A stretch of 13,879 nucleotides of DNA from an uncultured Eubacteriales bacterium (GTDB lineage: Bacteria; Bacillota; Clostridia; Oscillospirales; RGIG7773). The position numbers were made by a program, and so were the translations under genes. The notes beneath the pieces are model-generated. The model did not search any database and was not told where the DNA came from. It saw only the letters and a list, made by a program, of their open reading frames with translations. Below are positions 6,604 through 13,879 of this stretch, piece after piece. Within the stretch, counting starts at the first letter, position 1. Every line of letters starts with the position of its first letter. The stretch spans positions 1-13,879 of the forward strand of contig CAKTDK010000034.1 of NCBI GenBank assembly GCA_934541205.1. The letters are read 5' to 3'.

Positions 6604-7821
6604 TTATGACATTGGAATATAAGGAATTAAATTAATATCCTTTTCTTTCATCTCTATTTCACTTACATTCCATAAATTTATTCCAGAAGGAATAAAAACT
6701 TCATATAAATTATTTAATGTATCTGTATTTTCATTAAAAAGAATTATGTTAATGCAGTGATTTGTATTTCTGCTCACATCAATAACATGATTTAAAAGTT
6801 CTTCAGATACGCAGGACGTAATAATAAATATAGAAGAACTGTTTCCTGTTTGGCAAGTATATTTCATTAAAAGCTGTAAAACGGAAAATTTCTCTTTTTC
6901 CAGATTTGTTCTTGAAATCAAATCATGAAAATTATCAAACATATTTAATGAATCTACATGAACGCTGCTTTTACCTTCAACCATGTTATCCCAGGATATA
7001 TCACAGACATTTCCTTCCGAAAGCATTTTGGATACAAAAGCAAGAGATATTTCAATTACAGAATTTGTGCTTTCAAGATTTCTATCTCTGTCATCAAAAT
7101 AAAAATTCAAATCTGTAATTACTATAATGGAATTTTTAGAATCCGCCTCATATACTTTTGTCATCAAATTATCAGTCTTTGTAGATAAATTCCAGTGAAT
7201 ACTTTTTAAGTTATCTCCATCCATATACTGACGTATATCCACAACATTATTATCTTCATTAAAATTAGAATATCTTGAAAGAGATTTTTGATTTTCTATT
7301 CTTTCATTGTTTTCATAATTACCGACCGTAACGCTGATAGGTATAATATTTATTTGTTCAAAAGAAGAAACGGGTATCTTAAATTTAAAAATTTTAAAAA
7401 TATCCGTAACTTCGGCAGAATATATACCACATTCATAGGTTCCTATATAAGGCTGAATAAATACACTGTTTATAGCAATATTCTTTTTTGGATTCAAAGA
7501 AAAAATAATTTTTTTATTTATCATTTTGTCTCTGTCGCTGTTTGGCATTAAAGCGCTTATAGAAATAAAAGGAAAGGGAAGATAGCTGTTATTTTCTACC
7601 TTGATAGTAAGAGCGACAGGATTTTTTCTTTCTGAAACCACACTGCTGTTTTGCAGACTACATTTTATAAATTTTTTTCCTATAAACGCATAACAAAAGC
7701 AAAACAAAGGTATTATTAAAGAAGCTATAAACAAAATAGAAGTCAATCTATGCGGCATAGTCTGAGATATAAAAAATGTTAAAAATAAAAAAATTATATA
7801 TAAAACTCTAGATTTAACCAC
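6604..7821 (-). CDS. DUF58-family membrane-anchored protein
   Basis: A 405-residue protein with two N-terminal hydrophobic segments (about 6-20 and 27-47) that should anchor it in the membrane, then a soluble region. The DUF58 signature is visible around residues 198-230: R-Q-Y-M-D-G-D-N-L-K-S-I-H-W-N, then L-M-T-K-V-Y-E. The I-I-V-I-T-D-L-N strand after it marks the start of the von Willebrand factor A-like fold that family members carry. DUF58 proteins have no defined biochemical activity; they are regularly encoded with MoxR ATPases, which may remodel them in a chaperone-like way. The start is GTG (7819-7821) with a GGAG site 7 bases upstream. It follows moxR by 14 bases and precedes the transglutaminase-like gene by 19, so the three are almost certainly one operon. 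Confidence 0.88.
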   Translation of the reverse strand: MVKSRVLYIIFLFLTFFISQTMPHRLTSILFIASLIIPLFCFCYAFIGKKFIKCSLQNSSVVSERKNPVALTIKVENNSYLPFPFISISALMPNSDRDKMINKKIIFSLNPKKNIAINSVFIQPYIGTYECGIYSAEVTDIFKIFKFKIPVSSFEQINIIPISVTVGNYENNERIENQKSLSRYSNFNEDNNVVDIRQYMDGDNLKSIHWNLSTKTDNLMTKVYEADSKNSIIVITDLNFYFDDRDRNLESTNSVIEISLAFVSKMLSEGNVCDISWDNMVEGKSSVHVDSLNMFDNFHDLISRTNLEKEKFSVLQLLMKYTCQTGNSSSIFIITSCVSEELLNHVIDVSRNTNHCINIILFNENTDTLNNLYEVFIPSGINLWNVSEIEMKEKDINLIPYIPMS

Positions 7822-7835
7822 GATAATTCTCCAAT

Positions 7836-8807
7836 TTATTTTTTGCCTGTAAAAGGAATTTTTACAGAAGCTATTATTTCCTCAAGTACATCATCAATAG
7901 TTATTTTATTGAGTCTTGCTTCCTGTTTAAGAACTATTCTGTGTTTTATAATATAAGGGTACATAAAGGATATATCTTCGGGAATAACATAATCTCTTCC
8001 TTCCAAAAATGCTTTTGCCTGCGATACCCTCATAAGCGCAAGAGAAGCTCTCGGACTTGCACCCAAAGCAATTTTTTCATTATCTCTTGTAGCTTTAACA
8101 AGATCAACTATATATTCATTTATATTATTATCTATATGTATATCGCTTACAAACTCTTTAATTTTAATTAAAACGTCACTTGTAGTACAAGGTTTTACAT
8201 TATCTAAAGGATTGGAATTCTTTCTTTGCGAAATTATATCTATTTCCTCAGCTTTTGTAGGATAGCCCATAGAAATTTTCATCATAAATCTGTCAAGCTG
8301 AGCCTCAGGCAAAGGAAATGTTCCTACAAAACCAAAAGGATTCTGAGTTGCAATAACCATAAATGGCTGGGGAATTTTATGTATCTGACCGTCAACTGTA
8401 ACCATACCTTCTTCCATAGCTTCGAGAAGAGCCGCCTGAGTTTTAGGAGAGGTTCTGTTTATTTCATCCGCCAATAGAATATTGCATAATACAATTCCTT
8501 CACGGTATTCAAAATCATTTTTCGCTTTATTATAAATAGAAAATCCCGTTATATCCGATGCAACAACATCAGGAGTAAACTGCATTCTTCTTCCAAGTAA
8601 TCCTGAAGCTTTTGACAAAGATAAAGCCAAGGTGGTTTTTCCAAGTCCGGGCACATCTTCAACAAGTATGTGACCTGAAGATAAAAGACCTATTATAAGT
8701 ATATCTATTGCTTCTTTTTTACCTATTACCACTTTGGACACTTCATTTTTTATATTTTTTATTATTTCACTGTACTCGTTAAACTTCTCCAAGTTAATTT
8801 TATCCAT
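7836..8807 (-). CDS. MoxR-family AAA+ ATPase
   Basis: A 323-residue AAA+ ATPase of the MoxR family, thought to act as chaperones that activate or assemble partner proteins, often DUF58 or von Willebrand factor A proteins. Visible motifs (numbered from the chosen start) are Walker A G-L-G-K-T-T (54-59), Walker B L-L-A-D-E (111-115), the R-T-S-P-K-T-Q-A-A-L-L-E-A-M segment, sensor 1 with A-T-Q-N-P, and sensor 2 G-A-S-P-R-A. The protein looks complete and cytosolic. I chose ATG at 8805-8807 because GGAGG lies five bases upstream and it gives the usual short N-terminus. An in-frame TTG at 8862-8864 would add 19 unlike residues and overlap the S66 gene. A candidate promoter with an overlapping palindrome lies directly upstream. 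It heads moxR-DUF58-transglutaminase. Confidence 0.93.
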   Translation of the reverse strand: MDKINLEKFNEYSEIIKNIKNEVSKVVIGKKEAIDILIIGLLSSGHILVEDVPGLGKTTLALSLSKASGLLGRRMQFTPDVVASDITGFSIYNKAKNDFEYREGIVLCNILLADEINRTSPKTQAALLEAMEEGMVTVDGQIHKIPQPFMVIATQNPFGFVGTFPLPEAQLDRFMMKISMGYPTKAEEIDIISQRKNSNPLDNVKPCTTSDVLIKIKEFVSDIHIDNNINEYIVDLVKATRDNEKIALGASPRASLALMRVSQAKAFLEGRDYVIPEDISFMYPYIIKHRIVLKQEARLNKITIDDVLEEIIASVKIPFTGKK

Positions 8808-8833
8808 AATAACCTCCACAATCATATTTTTAT

Positions 8834-8864
8834 TTATGATATCATAATTCTGCATTTTTTTCAA
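8834..8864 (-). promoter_or_regulatory. Candidate promoter of moxR with overlapping palindrome
   Basis: On the minus strand TTGAAA (8859-8864) and TATCAT (8836-8841), each matching the sigma-A consensus at five of six positions, are 17 bases apart. A perfect 14-bp palindrome, TTATGAT/ATCATAA (8834-8847), covers the -10 box, as an operator might. The -35 box overlaps the stop of the upstream S66 gene. Transcription would start near 8829, about 22 bases before the moxR ATG. This could let moxR-DUF58-transglutaminase be expressed apart from the peptidase genes. The AT-rich background makes chance matches possible. Confidence 0.45.
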
Positions 8865-9802
8865 TATAAATTGTCTTCTAAAATTCTTATTCTGTTATTT
8901 TCTGTATTAATTTCGCACTTGGTTCCGAAAGGTATAGTAATCATATTTTTACAGTGCCCGGATGAAAAATTTGTAACCACAGGCTTTTTTATATCTCCTA
9001 TTACATCATTTATCACTTGCTCCAACGATAAGCTGTATCCATCTTTTTCATTGTCACAACAATTAAAATCACCGAAAATTATTCCTGCGCAGTCGTCAAA
9101 TTTTCCTGCAAGCCTTAAAGAAGTAAGCATTCTGTCCACCCTGTAAGTATACTCGTTTATTTCTTCTATAAATAATATTTTTCCCTTTGTATTTACTTCA
9201 TACTTTGAACCGAGAGTTGAAACAAGAAGAGATAAATTCCCTCCAGTTATTTCTCCGCAGGCTTTTCCCGAGCAATAAGTTTTTAACTGTCTGTTTAATG
9301 GATTTTCAAGAAATTCAAAAGGTTTTCTGCAAGTCATATTCTTTAAAAAACTATATAACGTCATTCCCTTTTCATTTCTCATTATTTCTTCGGATGCCGC
9401 CATAGGTCCGTGAAAAGTAACAAGACCTGTTTCTTGATTTATAGAAATTAAAAGTGCTGTGATATCGCTGTATCCTATAAAAATTTTTGGATTTTTCTTT
9501 ATAATCTCATAATTTATTTTATCAATTATTCTAGGAGTTCCATACCCTCCTCTTAAACATACTATTGCATTAACCTGAGGATTTTCAAACATAAAATTTA
9601 AATCATCTGCACGTATATCATCTGTTCCGGCAAGATAACCGTAACTTTCAAAACAGCTTTTCCCCACGATGGTTTTAAATCCCAGTTTTTCTATTCCCTT
9701 AACAGCCATTTCAAGGCTTTGTCCTTCCGACAAAGCTCCCGACGGCGCGCATATACCTATTGTATCGCCGTACTTCAATGCTTTTCCTTTTAATTTTGTC
9801 AT
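8861..9802 (-). CDS. S66-family LD-carboxypeptidase (LdcA/MccF-like)
   Basis: A 313-residue serine peptidase of family S66. Members remove the terminal D-Ala from muropeptide tetrapeptides (LdcA) or cleave the antibiotic microcin C (MccF). The catalytic triad fits: Ser112 in G-Y-S-D, Glu213/214 in F-I-E-E-I-N-E, and His283 in S-S-G-H. The N-terminal I-G-I-C-A-P-S-G and the C-L-R-G-G-Y-G-T segment (82-89) are also typical, as is the overall length. No signal peptide is visible, so the protein should be cytosolic, consistent with recycling of imported wall peptides. The start is ATG at 9800-9802 with an AAGGTGG ribosome site that overlaps the stop of the DppA-like gene. In Bacillus subtilis an S66 enzyme (ykfA) is likewise encoded with dppA, which supports a peptide-degradation role here. 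An MccF-like detoxification role cannot be excluded. Confidence 0.92.
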   Translation of the reverse strand: MTKLKGKALKYGDTIGICAPSGALSEGQSLEMAVKGIEKLGFKTIVGKSCFESYGYLAGTDDIRADDLNFMFENPQVNAIVCLRGGYGTPRIIDKINYEIIKKNPKIFIGYSDITALLISINQETGLVTFHGPMAASEEIMRNEKGMTLYSFLKNMTCRKPFEFLENPLNRQLKTYCSGKACGEITGGNLSLLVSTLGSKYEVNTKGKILFIEEINEYTYRVDRMLTSLRLAGKFDDCAGIIFGDFNCCDNEKDGYSLSLEQVINDVIGDIKKPVVTNFSSGHCKNMITIPFGTKCEINTENNRIRILEDNLY

Positions 9803-9811
9803 ATTGCCACC

Positions 9812-10609
9812 TTACATTGTAAAAGCCATAAATTTAATAACGTCCATATAATCATCGCTTTCAAATGAAATTGTATAATTATCCTCAAGCTTTGCGCCCG
9901 GATAAAATTGTCCGTGAAAAGCCGGTTGGTGATTTTTAAAGCTTATTTCCATTTTAAAATGCTCAGGCATTTTTACTTTATAGCTTGACAAATCTTCACT
10001 TAAAGCCTGTTTTACAGTTTCTCTTATCCTTTTAACTGCCAAATCCGGATGAATAGAAACCGAAGCGCCTCCAAAACCTTCGTTCACCGCAACTGTTTTT
10101 ATATTTTCAACATATTTAGAAGCAATTTCACAAAGAGCTTTATCTCCCGTAATACATACAACTGGAACATTATAATATCCTGCCAAATAAGAATTTAAAA
10201 CAAATTCGCTTACAGGTTCTCCGTTTATTTTCAAAAAGTTTAATGAAGAAGACATAGTATGCGACAAAGGATTTCCATTAAATCCTGAACCGCTGTGATA
10301 TCCTGTAAAAATTACGGCGTCAAAACTTTCGTCTATTCCGCTCATCATAGAATAAGGCTGACCCGACCATCCGCGGCAGATTTTTATATTTTCAGGAAGT
10401 AAATGGGGATCAATGTTTCTCGCGCTGTCGTGCGCATCTTTTACAAAAATCTCTTTTGCTCCAGCAAGGTTTGCGCCTTCACATGCAGCTGCAACTTCCT
10501 TTGACATTTGGTTTGCAAAATATGTATAAAAAGGGCCGCCCTTGCCCGCTTCATCCCAAGCGGCAATTCCGCAGGTTCCTTCAATATCACAACTTAAATA
10601 AATTTTCAT
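9812..10609 (-). CDS. M55-family D-aminopeptidase (DppA-like)
   Basis: A 265-residue zinc-dependent aminopeptidase of family M55. Bacillus subtilis DppA, the model, releases D-amino acids from short peptides such as D-Ala-D-Ala. The metal-binding residues known in DppA are all found: D8 and E10 in C-D-I-E-G, H60 in K-D-A-H-D, H105 in G-Y-H-S, and E135 in the N-G-E-P-V-S-E-F-V-L-N segment (E131 is the less likely alternative). The size matches the family. It has no signal peptide and is probably a cytosolic oligomer, as DppA is. It begins two bases after the M20 gene's stop and ends nine bases before the S66 gene, so all three are one operon. The neighbouring S66 enzyme suggests that peptides derived from peptidoglycan are the substrates. 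Confidence 0.94.
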   Translation of the reverse strand: MKIYLSCDIEGTCGIAAWDEAGKGGPFYTYFANQMSKEVAAACEGANLAGAKEIFVKDAHDSARNIDPHLLPENIKICRGWSGQPYSMMSGIDESFDAVIFTGYHSGSGFNGNPLSHTMSSSLNFLKINGEPVSEFVLNSYLAGYYNVPVVCITGDKALCEIASKYVENIKTVAVNEGFGGASVSIHPDLAVKRIRETVKQALSEDLSSYKVKMPEHFKMEISFKNHQPAFHGQFYPGAKLEDNYTISFESDDYMDVIKFMAFTM

Positions 10610-10611
10610 TT

Positions 10612-11772
10612 TTATTTCTCCATTTCATTAAATAATTTTTTTAATATGTTTAAAGATAAATTAAATCCAATGTTTAAGCTTGCAGGATCTATGTCAAAAG
10701 TATCCGTATGTCCTCCGCTTGTTATTCCCAACTTTTCATTTCTGCATCCGAGATGATAAAATCCGCCCTTTGAATATTTGGCAAAATAACAAAAGTCCTC
10801 TACCCCTAAATCTATTTCTTCTCTCATAAAAACATTTTCTTTTCCGAGTAAATTCTCGGCGGATGAAATTATTGTATCAGTCATAAAATCATTATTTATA
10901 AGAAATTCATATCCTTTATGGTGAACAATTTCAAAATCCCCGTCAAAAGCTTTACAGGTATTTTCAGTAATTTCATAAATTCTTTTTATAACATAATCTC
11001 TTGTACTTTTTTTAACAGTTCTGATATTAACTTTTAAATCTACTTCATTACAAATTATATTTCCGGCTTCTCCTCCATGTATTTTTCCAATAGTCAAAAC
11101 ACAGTTATCATGAGGAGAAATATTTCGCGAAACTATACTTTGTAAAGCTAAAACCAGATGGCACGAAGTTAAAATCGCATCTTTTCCGCAGTGAGGCGCA
11201 GCGCCGTGAGCAGACTTTCCTTTTATTTTTATATCAAAAGTATCGCTTGCTCCGCTTTCCGTTCCTCTTTTTATCTCTATTTTCCCGGTATCAAGTCCCG
11301 ATGTAACATGAAGTCCCAAAACATATTCAACATCAGGAGACTTAAGGCAGCCGGATTCTATCATTTTTAAGGCTCCCCCGTCGCCTTCTTCATCCATTTG
11401 AAAAAACACCTTTAATATTCCGTTAAAATTATTGTTTTCACTGAAATATTTGCATATTCCAAGCGCTATCGCCGTATGAGCGTCATGACCGCAGGCGTGC
11501 ATAATCCCATCATGCATAGAACGGTAAGGCTTATTATTTTTTTCAAAAATCGGAAGTGCATCTATATCCGCTCTGTAACCGAGTACTTTTCCCTTTATAT
11601 TTTTTCCTTCTATTACAGCTACAGTACTTGTATCTATTTTATAATATTTAATACCAAGCTTTTCTAAAGTATCAATAATACATTTTTGTGTTTTAAATTC
11701 TTTTCTTCCAAGTTCCGGAATTGAGTGAAGATATTCTCTTGCTTTTATAAGAAAATCATTGTAATCAACCAT
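10612..11772 (-). CDS. M20-family amidohydrolase (hippurate hydrolase / N-acyl-amino-acid type)
   Basis: A 386-residue metallopeptidase of family M20D, whose members cleave the amide bond of N-acyl-amino acids, hippurate, N-acetyl-diaminopimelate or aminobenzoyl-glutamate. The family motifs are G-Y-R-A-D-I-D-A-L-P-I (65-75), H-A-C-G-H-D-A-H (92-99; C94 and H96), D-E-E-G (E128 catalytic, E129 metal), L-G-L-H-V (H155) and S-G-G-H-T-D-T-F-D (H355). The dimerisation domain lies at about 180-290. Active-site residues are complete; the exact substrate cannot be told from sequence. It has a strong AAGGAGAGG ribosome site and its own promoter, and it heads the unit with the M55 and S66 peptidases. 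That context suggests it hydrolyses an acylated or wall-derived peptide product, which is inference. Confidence 0.92.
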   Translation of the reverse strand: MVDYNDFLIKAREYLHSIPELGRKEFKTQKCIIDTLEKLGIKYYKIDTSTVAVIEGKNIKGKVLGYRADIDALPIFEKNNKPYRSMHDGIMHACGHDAHTAIALGICKYFSENNNFNGILKVFFQMDEEGDGGALKMIESGCLKSPDVEYVLGLHVTSGLDTGKIEIKRGTESGASDTFDIKIKGKSAHGAAPHCGKDAILTSCHLVLALQSIVSRNISPHDNCVLTIGKIHGGEAGNIICNEVDLKVNIRTVKKSTRDYVIKRIYEITENTCKAFDGDFEIVHHKGYEFLINNDFMTDTIISSAENLLGKENVFMREEIDLGVEDFCYFAKYSKGGFYHLGCRNEKLGITSGGHTDTFDIDPASLNIGFNLSLNILKKLFNEMEK

Positions 11773-11792
11773 AAAACCTCTCCTTTATAATA

Positions 11793-11821
11793 ATTCTATA
11801 ACCAATATAAATTGCTGTCAA
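11793..11821 (-). promoter_or_regulatory. Promoter of the peptidase operon
   Basis: On the minus strand a perfect TTGACA (11816-11821) and TAGAAT (11793-11798, five of six) are separated by exactly 17 bases. It lies between the pyrD terminator and the M20 gene. The predicted start near 11786 leaves a leader of only about 14 bases, just enough for the AAGGAGAGG ribosome site. Confidence 0.82.
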
Positions 11822-11840
11822 TCAAATTATACAAAATTAT

Positions 11841-11876
11841 TAAAAAAATAAAAGAGCGTTTTAAAACGCTCTTTTT
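11841..11876 (-). terminator. Intrinsic terminator after pyrD
   Basis: A perfect inverted repeat centred at 11862/11863 (AAAGAGCG arm at 11851-11858, CGCTCTTT arm at 11867-11874) is followed on the minus strand by UUUUAUUUUUUU. It begins two bases after the pyrD stop codon and separates the pyrimidine operon from the peptidase operon. Confidence 0.92.
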
Positions 11877-11878
11877 TA

Positions 11879-12793
11879 TCAATACGGTTTTACACTTCCG
11901 ATTAAATCATTAATATCCTTAATATTATTTTTTTCACAAAATTCAATAAGTTCATTTTTTATATCAAAAGCAGCAGTCGGCGTTGCAAGATTAGCACTTC
12001 CTACTGATACAAGAGAGGCCCCCGCAATCAAAAATTCCGCTGCATCTTCTCCCGTCATTATTCCTCCCATTCCTATAATCGGTATATTAACTGTATTTGC
12101 GACCTGATATACCATTCTTACAGCAACAGGTTTTACACAAGGTCCGGAAAGTCCTCCCATATTATTTCTTATTACGGGACGGCGTGTTTTTACATCAATT
12201 TTCATCCCCAAAAGAGTATTGATAAGAGAAAGTCCGTCTGCTCCGTTTTCTTCAGCTGTTTTTGCAACAGACGTGATATCTGTAACATTTGGAGATAATT
12301 TTACCACCAACGGATGATTTGTAAGCTTTGCCTTAACTCTTCTTGTAATTTCCGCAACACTGTCACATTTTACCCCGAAAGCGACTCCTCCCTCTCTTAC
12401 GTTTGGACAAGATATATTCATTTCAATTATATCAACGTCTGCCGTATTAAGAATTTCTGCCATCTTACAATAATCTTCTATACAGTTTCCCGCAATATTT
12501 GCAATTATTTTTGTATCATATTGCCTTAAAAATGGAATTTCATTTTCAATAAAATAATGTACTCCGGGATTTTGAAGTCCTACGCTGTTTATAATTCCTA
12601 AAGGTGTTTCGGCAATACGCGGAGATAAATTACCGTTTCTTTCCTCCAAAGTGAGTCCTTTTGCCGATATTCCGCCAAGCTCGTCAAGAGAATAAAAATC
12701 AACGTATTCTCTTCCGAAACCGAAAGTTCCGGAAGCGGTTGTTATGGGATTTTTAAATTTAATTCCTAAAAAATCTATTTCAGTATTAATCAT
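11879..12793 (-). CDS. pyrD: Dihydroorotate dehydrogenase, class 1B catalytic subunit
   Basis: Catalytic FMN subunit of the NAD-linked dihydroorotate dehydrogenase, which oxidises dihydroorotate to orotate, the fourth step of UMP synthesis. At 304 residues it is the usual class 1B length. Visible features are S-A-K-G (43-46), the N-S-V-G-L-Q-N-P-G segment (69-77) that binds substrate, and the N-I-S-C-P-N motif with the catalytic base Cys129; a Cys base marks class 1 enzymes. Near the C-terminus G-M-G-G-I and the V-S-V-G-S strand form the phosphate site for FMN. Its ATG overlaps the end of pyrK by eight bases, so the two subunits are translationally coupled, as expected for the PyrD-PyrK heterotetramer. 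It is the last gene before a terminator, so pyrF and pyrE must lie elsewhere, possibly upstream. Confidence 0.97.
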   Translation of the reverse strand: MINTEIDFLGIKFKNPITTASGTFGFGREYVDFYSLDELGGISAKGLTLEERNGNLSPRIAETPLGIINSVGLQNPGVHYFIENEIPFLRQYDTKIIANIAGNCIEDYCKMAEILNTADVDIIEMNISCPNVREGGVAFGVKCDSVAEITRRVKAKLTNHPLVVKLSPNVTDITSVAKTAEENGADGLSLINTLLGMKIDVKTRRPVIRNNMGGLSGPCVKPVAVRMVYQVANTVNIPIIGMGGIMTGEDAAEFLIAGASLVSVGSANLATPTAAFDIKNELIEFCEKNNIKDINDLIGSVKPY

Positions 12794-13562
12794 TAAAAAT
12801 CACCTTCTCTCCGTCAAAAACAGGTCCGTCTTTACAAACATGAAGATACTTTTCACCGTCACCGCTTTTTATTCTGCAGGCGCATACTAGACAGGAGCCT
12901 ATTCCGCATCCCATTCTTTCTTCAAGAGAAACTTCACATTTAATTTTATTTTCTCTTGCCAATTCAGCTACATTTTTAAGCATAGCCATAGGACCGCAGG
13001 CATATATACACCCGACTTTTTCTTTTTTTATTACTTCCTTCAAAACATCTGTTACGAAACCTTTTTTGCCGTAGCTTCCGTCGTCGGTAGTAATATAAAA
13101 ATCCTTGCAAAACTCTTTAAACTCATTTTCCATTATTACAGCGTCTTTATTTCTAAATCCAAGAATAGTAACGCTGTTTTCCGGCATAAGCTTTTCGCAT
13201 TTTAAAAGCGGAAATATTCCAATGCCTCCTCCGACAAAAACTGCAGCGCCGTTTTTACTTTTTGAAAGGTCGAATCCGTTTCCCAAAGGTCCGAGTATAT
13301 CAAGTTCATCTCCCGTCTGGCATTGTGACAAATAAAAAGTTCCTTTTCCTTTTACTTCAAAAACAAATCTTAAAAAATCATCTTTTGTATCACATATACT
13401 TATAGGCCGTCTGAGAAAATTTTCTTCACCGCATTTTATATGAACAAATTGACCGGGCAAAGCATTTTTTGCCATATTTTTTGTCAAAACAGTTATGTCA
13501 AAAACAGTTTCATTAAGCTTTTGTATTTTTGTAATTTTACATTTTTCCAAACAAGGTTTCAT
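12786..13562 (-). CDS. pyrK: Dihydroorotate dehydrogenase electron-transfer subunit
   Basis: FAD and [2Fe-2S] subunit that passes electrons from the FMN of PyrD to NAD+. It has 258 residues, normal for the family. The FAD-binding R-R-P-I-S motif is at 51-55, the pyridine-nucleotide-binding G-G-G-I-G-I-F-P-L at 111-119 and the C-G-P-M-A-M-L motif at 189-195. The C-terminal iron-sulfur site has C219, C224, C227 and C243 in the expected spacing, with C229 as an extra Cys. The start ATG follows carB by 10 bases, with an AAGGAG ribosome site that overlaps the carB stop. Its end overlaps pyrD by eight bases. The pairing with a class 1B pyrD confirms the assignment. Confidence 0.97.
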   Translation of the reverse strand: MKPCLEKCKITKIQKLNETVFDITVLTKNMAKNALPGQFVHIKCGEENFLRRPISICDTKDDFLRFVFEVKGKGTFYLSQCQTGDELDILGPLGNGFDLSKSKNGAAVFVGGGIGIFPLLKCEKLMPENSVTILGFRNKDAVIMENEFKEFCKDFYITTDDGSYGKKGFVTDVLKEVIKKEKVGCIYACGPMAMLKNVAELARENKIKCEVSLEERMGCGIGSCLVCACRIKSGDGEKYLHVCKDGPVFDGEKVIFND

Positions 13563-13572
13563 TTTTATCTCC

Positions 13573-13879
13573 TTATAATGAAGTTATATCAATAACGTCT
13601 AAATCTTCCGGCATTTTATTTAATAAAATGGCGTTTACAAGTGCGTTTGCCGTATCAAGAGCAGTAAGACACGGTATACTTCTTTCAACGGTTTTTCTTC
13701 TTATTTTAACGCTGTCGCGGGTAGGCTGTCTTCCCTTTGCGGAAGTCGATATACAGTAATCTATTTTTCCACTTTCAAGAAGTGTAACAATATTGGGCTC
13801 TCCTTCTCCGATTTTTCTTACCGCATTTGTAGCAATCATATTTTTATTAAGAACATTGGCAGTTCCTGCAGTTGCATAC
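13573..13879 (-). CDS. carB: Carbamoyl-phosphate synthase large subunit, C-terminal fragment
   Basis: Only the last 101 or so residues are in the window; the frame stays open through the right edge, where Y-A-T-A-G-T-A is readable. The full protein is normally about 1,060-1,080 residues and makes carbamoyl phosphate from bicarbonate, ATP and glutamine-derived ammonia for pyrimidine and arginine synthesis. The visible part is the MGS-like allosteric domain, recognisable by A-T-A-G-T-A near the edge, then K-I-G-E-G-E-P-N-I, and a conserved C-terminal stretch with R-R-K-x-V-E-x-S-I-P-C-L-T-A-L-D-T-A. This domain binds effectors such as UMP. The ATG at 13837-13839 is an internal Met, not the start. 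The gene is followed by pyrK and pyrD, so this is the pyrimidine-linked copy. Confidence 0.93.
   Translation of the reverse strand, partial: YATAGTANVLNKNMIATNAVRKIGEGEPNIVTLLESGKIDYCISTSAKGRQPTRDSVKIRRKTVERSIPCLTALDTANALVNAILLNKMPEDLDVIDITSL

Noticed and set aside
8808..8864. A longer MoxR reading frame starting from TTG inside the S66 gene
   Set aside because: The added 19 residues resemble no part of the family and run through the GGAGG site placed five bases before the ATG at 8805-8807.

Overview
The window comes from an AT-rich, low-GC Gram-positive anaerobe, most likely a member of the Clostridia. The pointers are a class 1B dihydroorotate dehydrogenase pair (pyrK/pyrD), an L20-type leader before infC-rpmI-rplT, strong GGAGG ribosome sites, and a ferredoxin-like [FeFe]-hydrogenase homologue next to DRTGG and PHP proteins. 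I cannot name a genus. Every gene I can support lies on the minus strand, so the window is transcribed from high to low coordinates as several consecutive units.

From right to left: (1) The 3' end of a pyrimidine operon, carB (cut by the window edge) -> pyrK -> pyrD, closed by a clear intrinsic terminator at 11841-11876. (2) A unit with its own promoter (11793-11821) encoding an M20 amidohydrolase, an M55 DppA-like D-aminopeptidase and an S66 LD-carboxypeptidase. Together these look like a set for breaking down D-amino-acid or cell-wall peptides. (3) A MoxR ATPase, a DUF58 protein and a membrane-bound transglutaminase-like protein, a widespread trio. It is probably co-transcribed with unit 2 but also has a candidate internal promoter overlapped by a perfect palindrome. 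(4) infC-rpmI-rplT, preceded by a consensus promoter (TTGACA-17-TATAAT) and a structured leader ending in an attenuator hairpin, and closed by a 17-bp terminator hairpin. The real infC start is almost certainly a rare AUU (or AUC) codon. (5) A unit with its own promoter holding a putative sensory [FeFe]-hydrogenase homologue, a DRTGG-domain protein and a PHP-domain phosphoesterase, tightly packed and probably translationally coupled. (6) At the left edge, a good promoter pointing out of the window, followed by the first few codons of a possible next gene.

Most of the window is core or near-core gene content, and I see no mobile elements, CRISPR arrays, tRNA or rRNA genes. The items most worth a second look are the hydrogenase homologue, which keeps all four Cys ligands of the H-cluster cubane but has Ala at the proton-relay Cys, its DRTGG and PHP partners of unknown role, the infC leader and start codon, and the palindrome over the putative moxR promoter.
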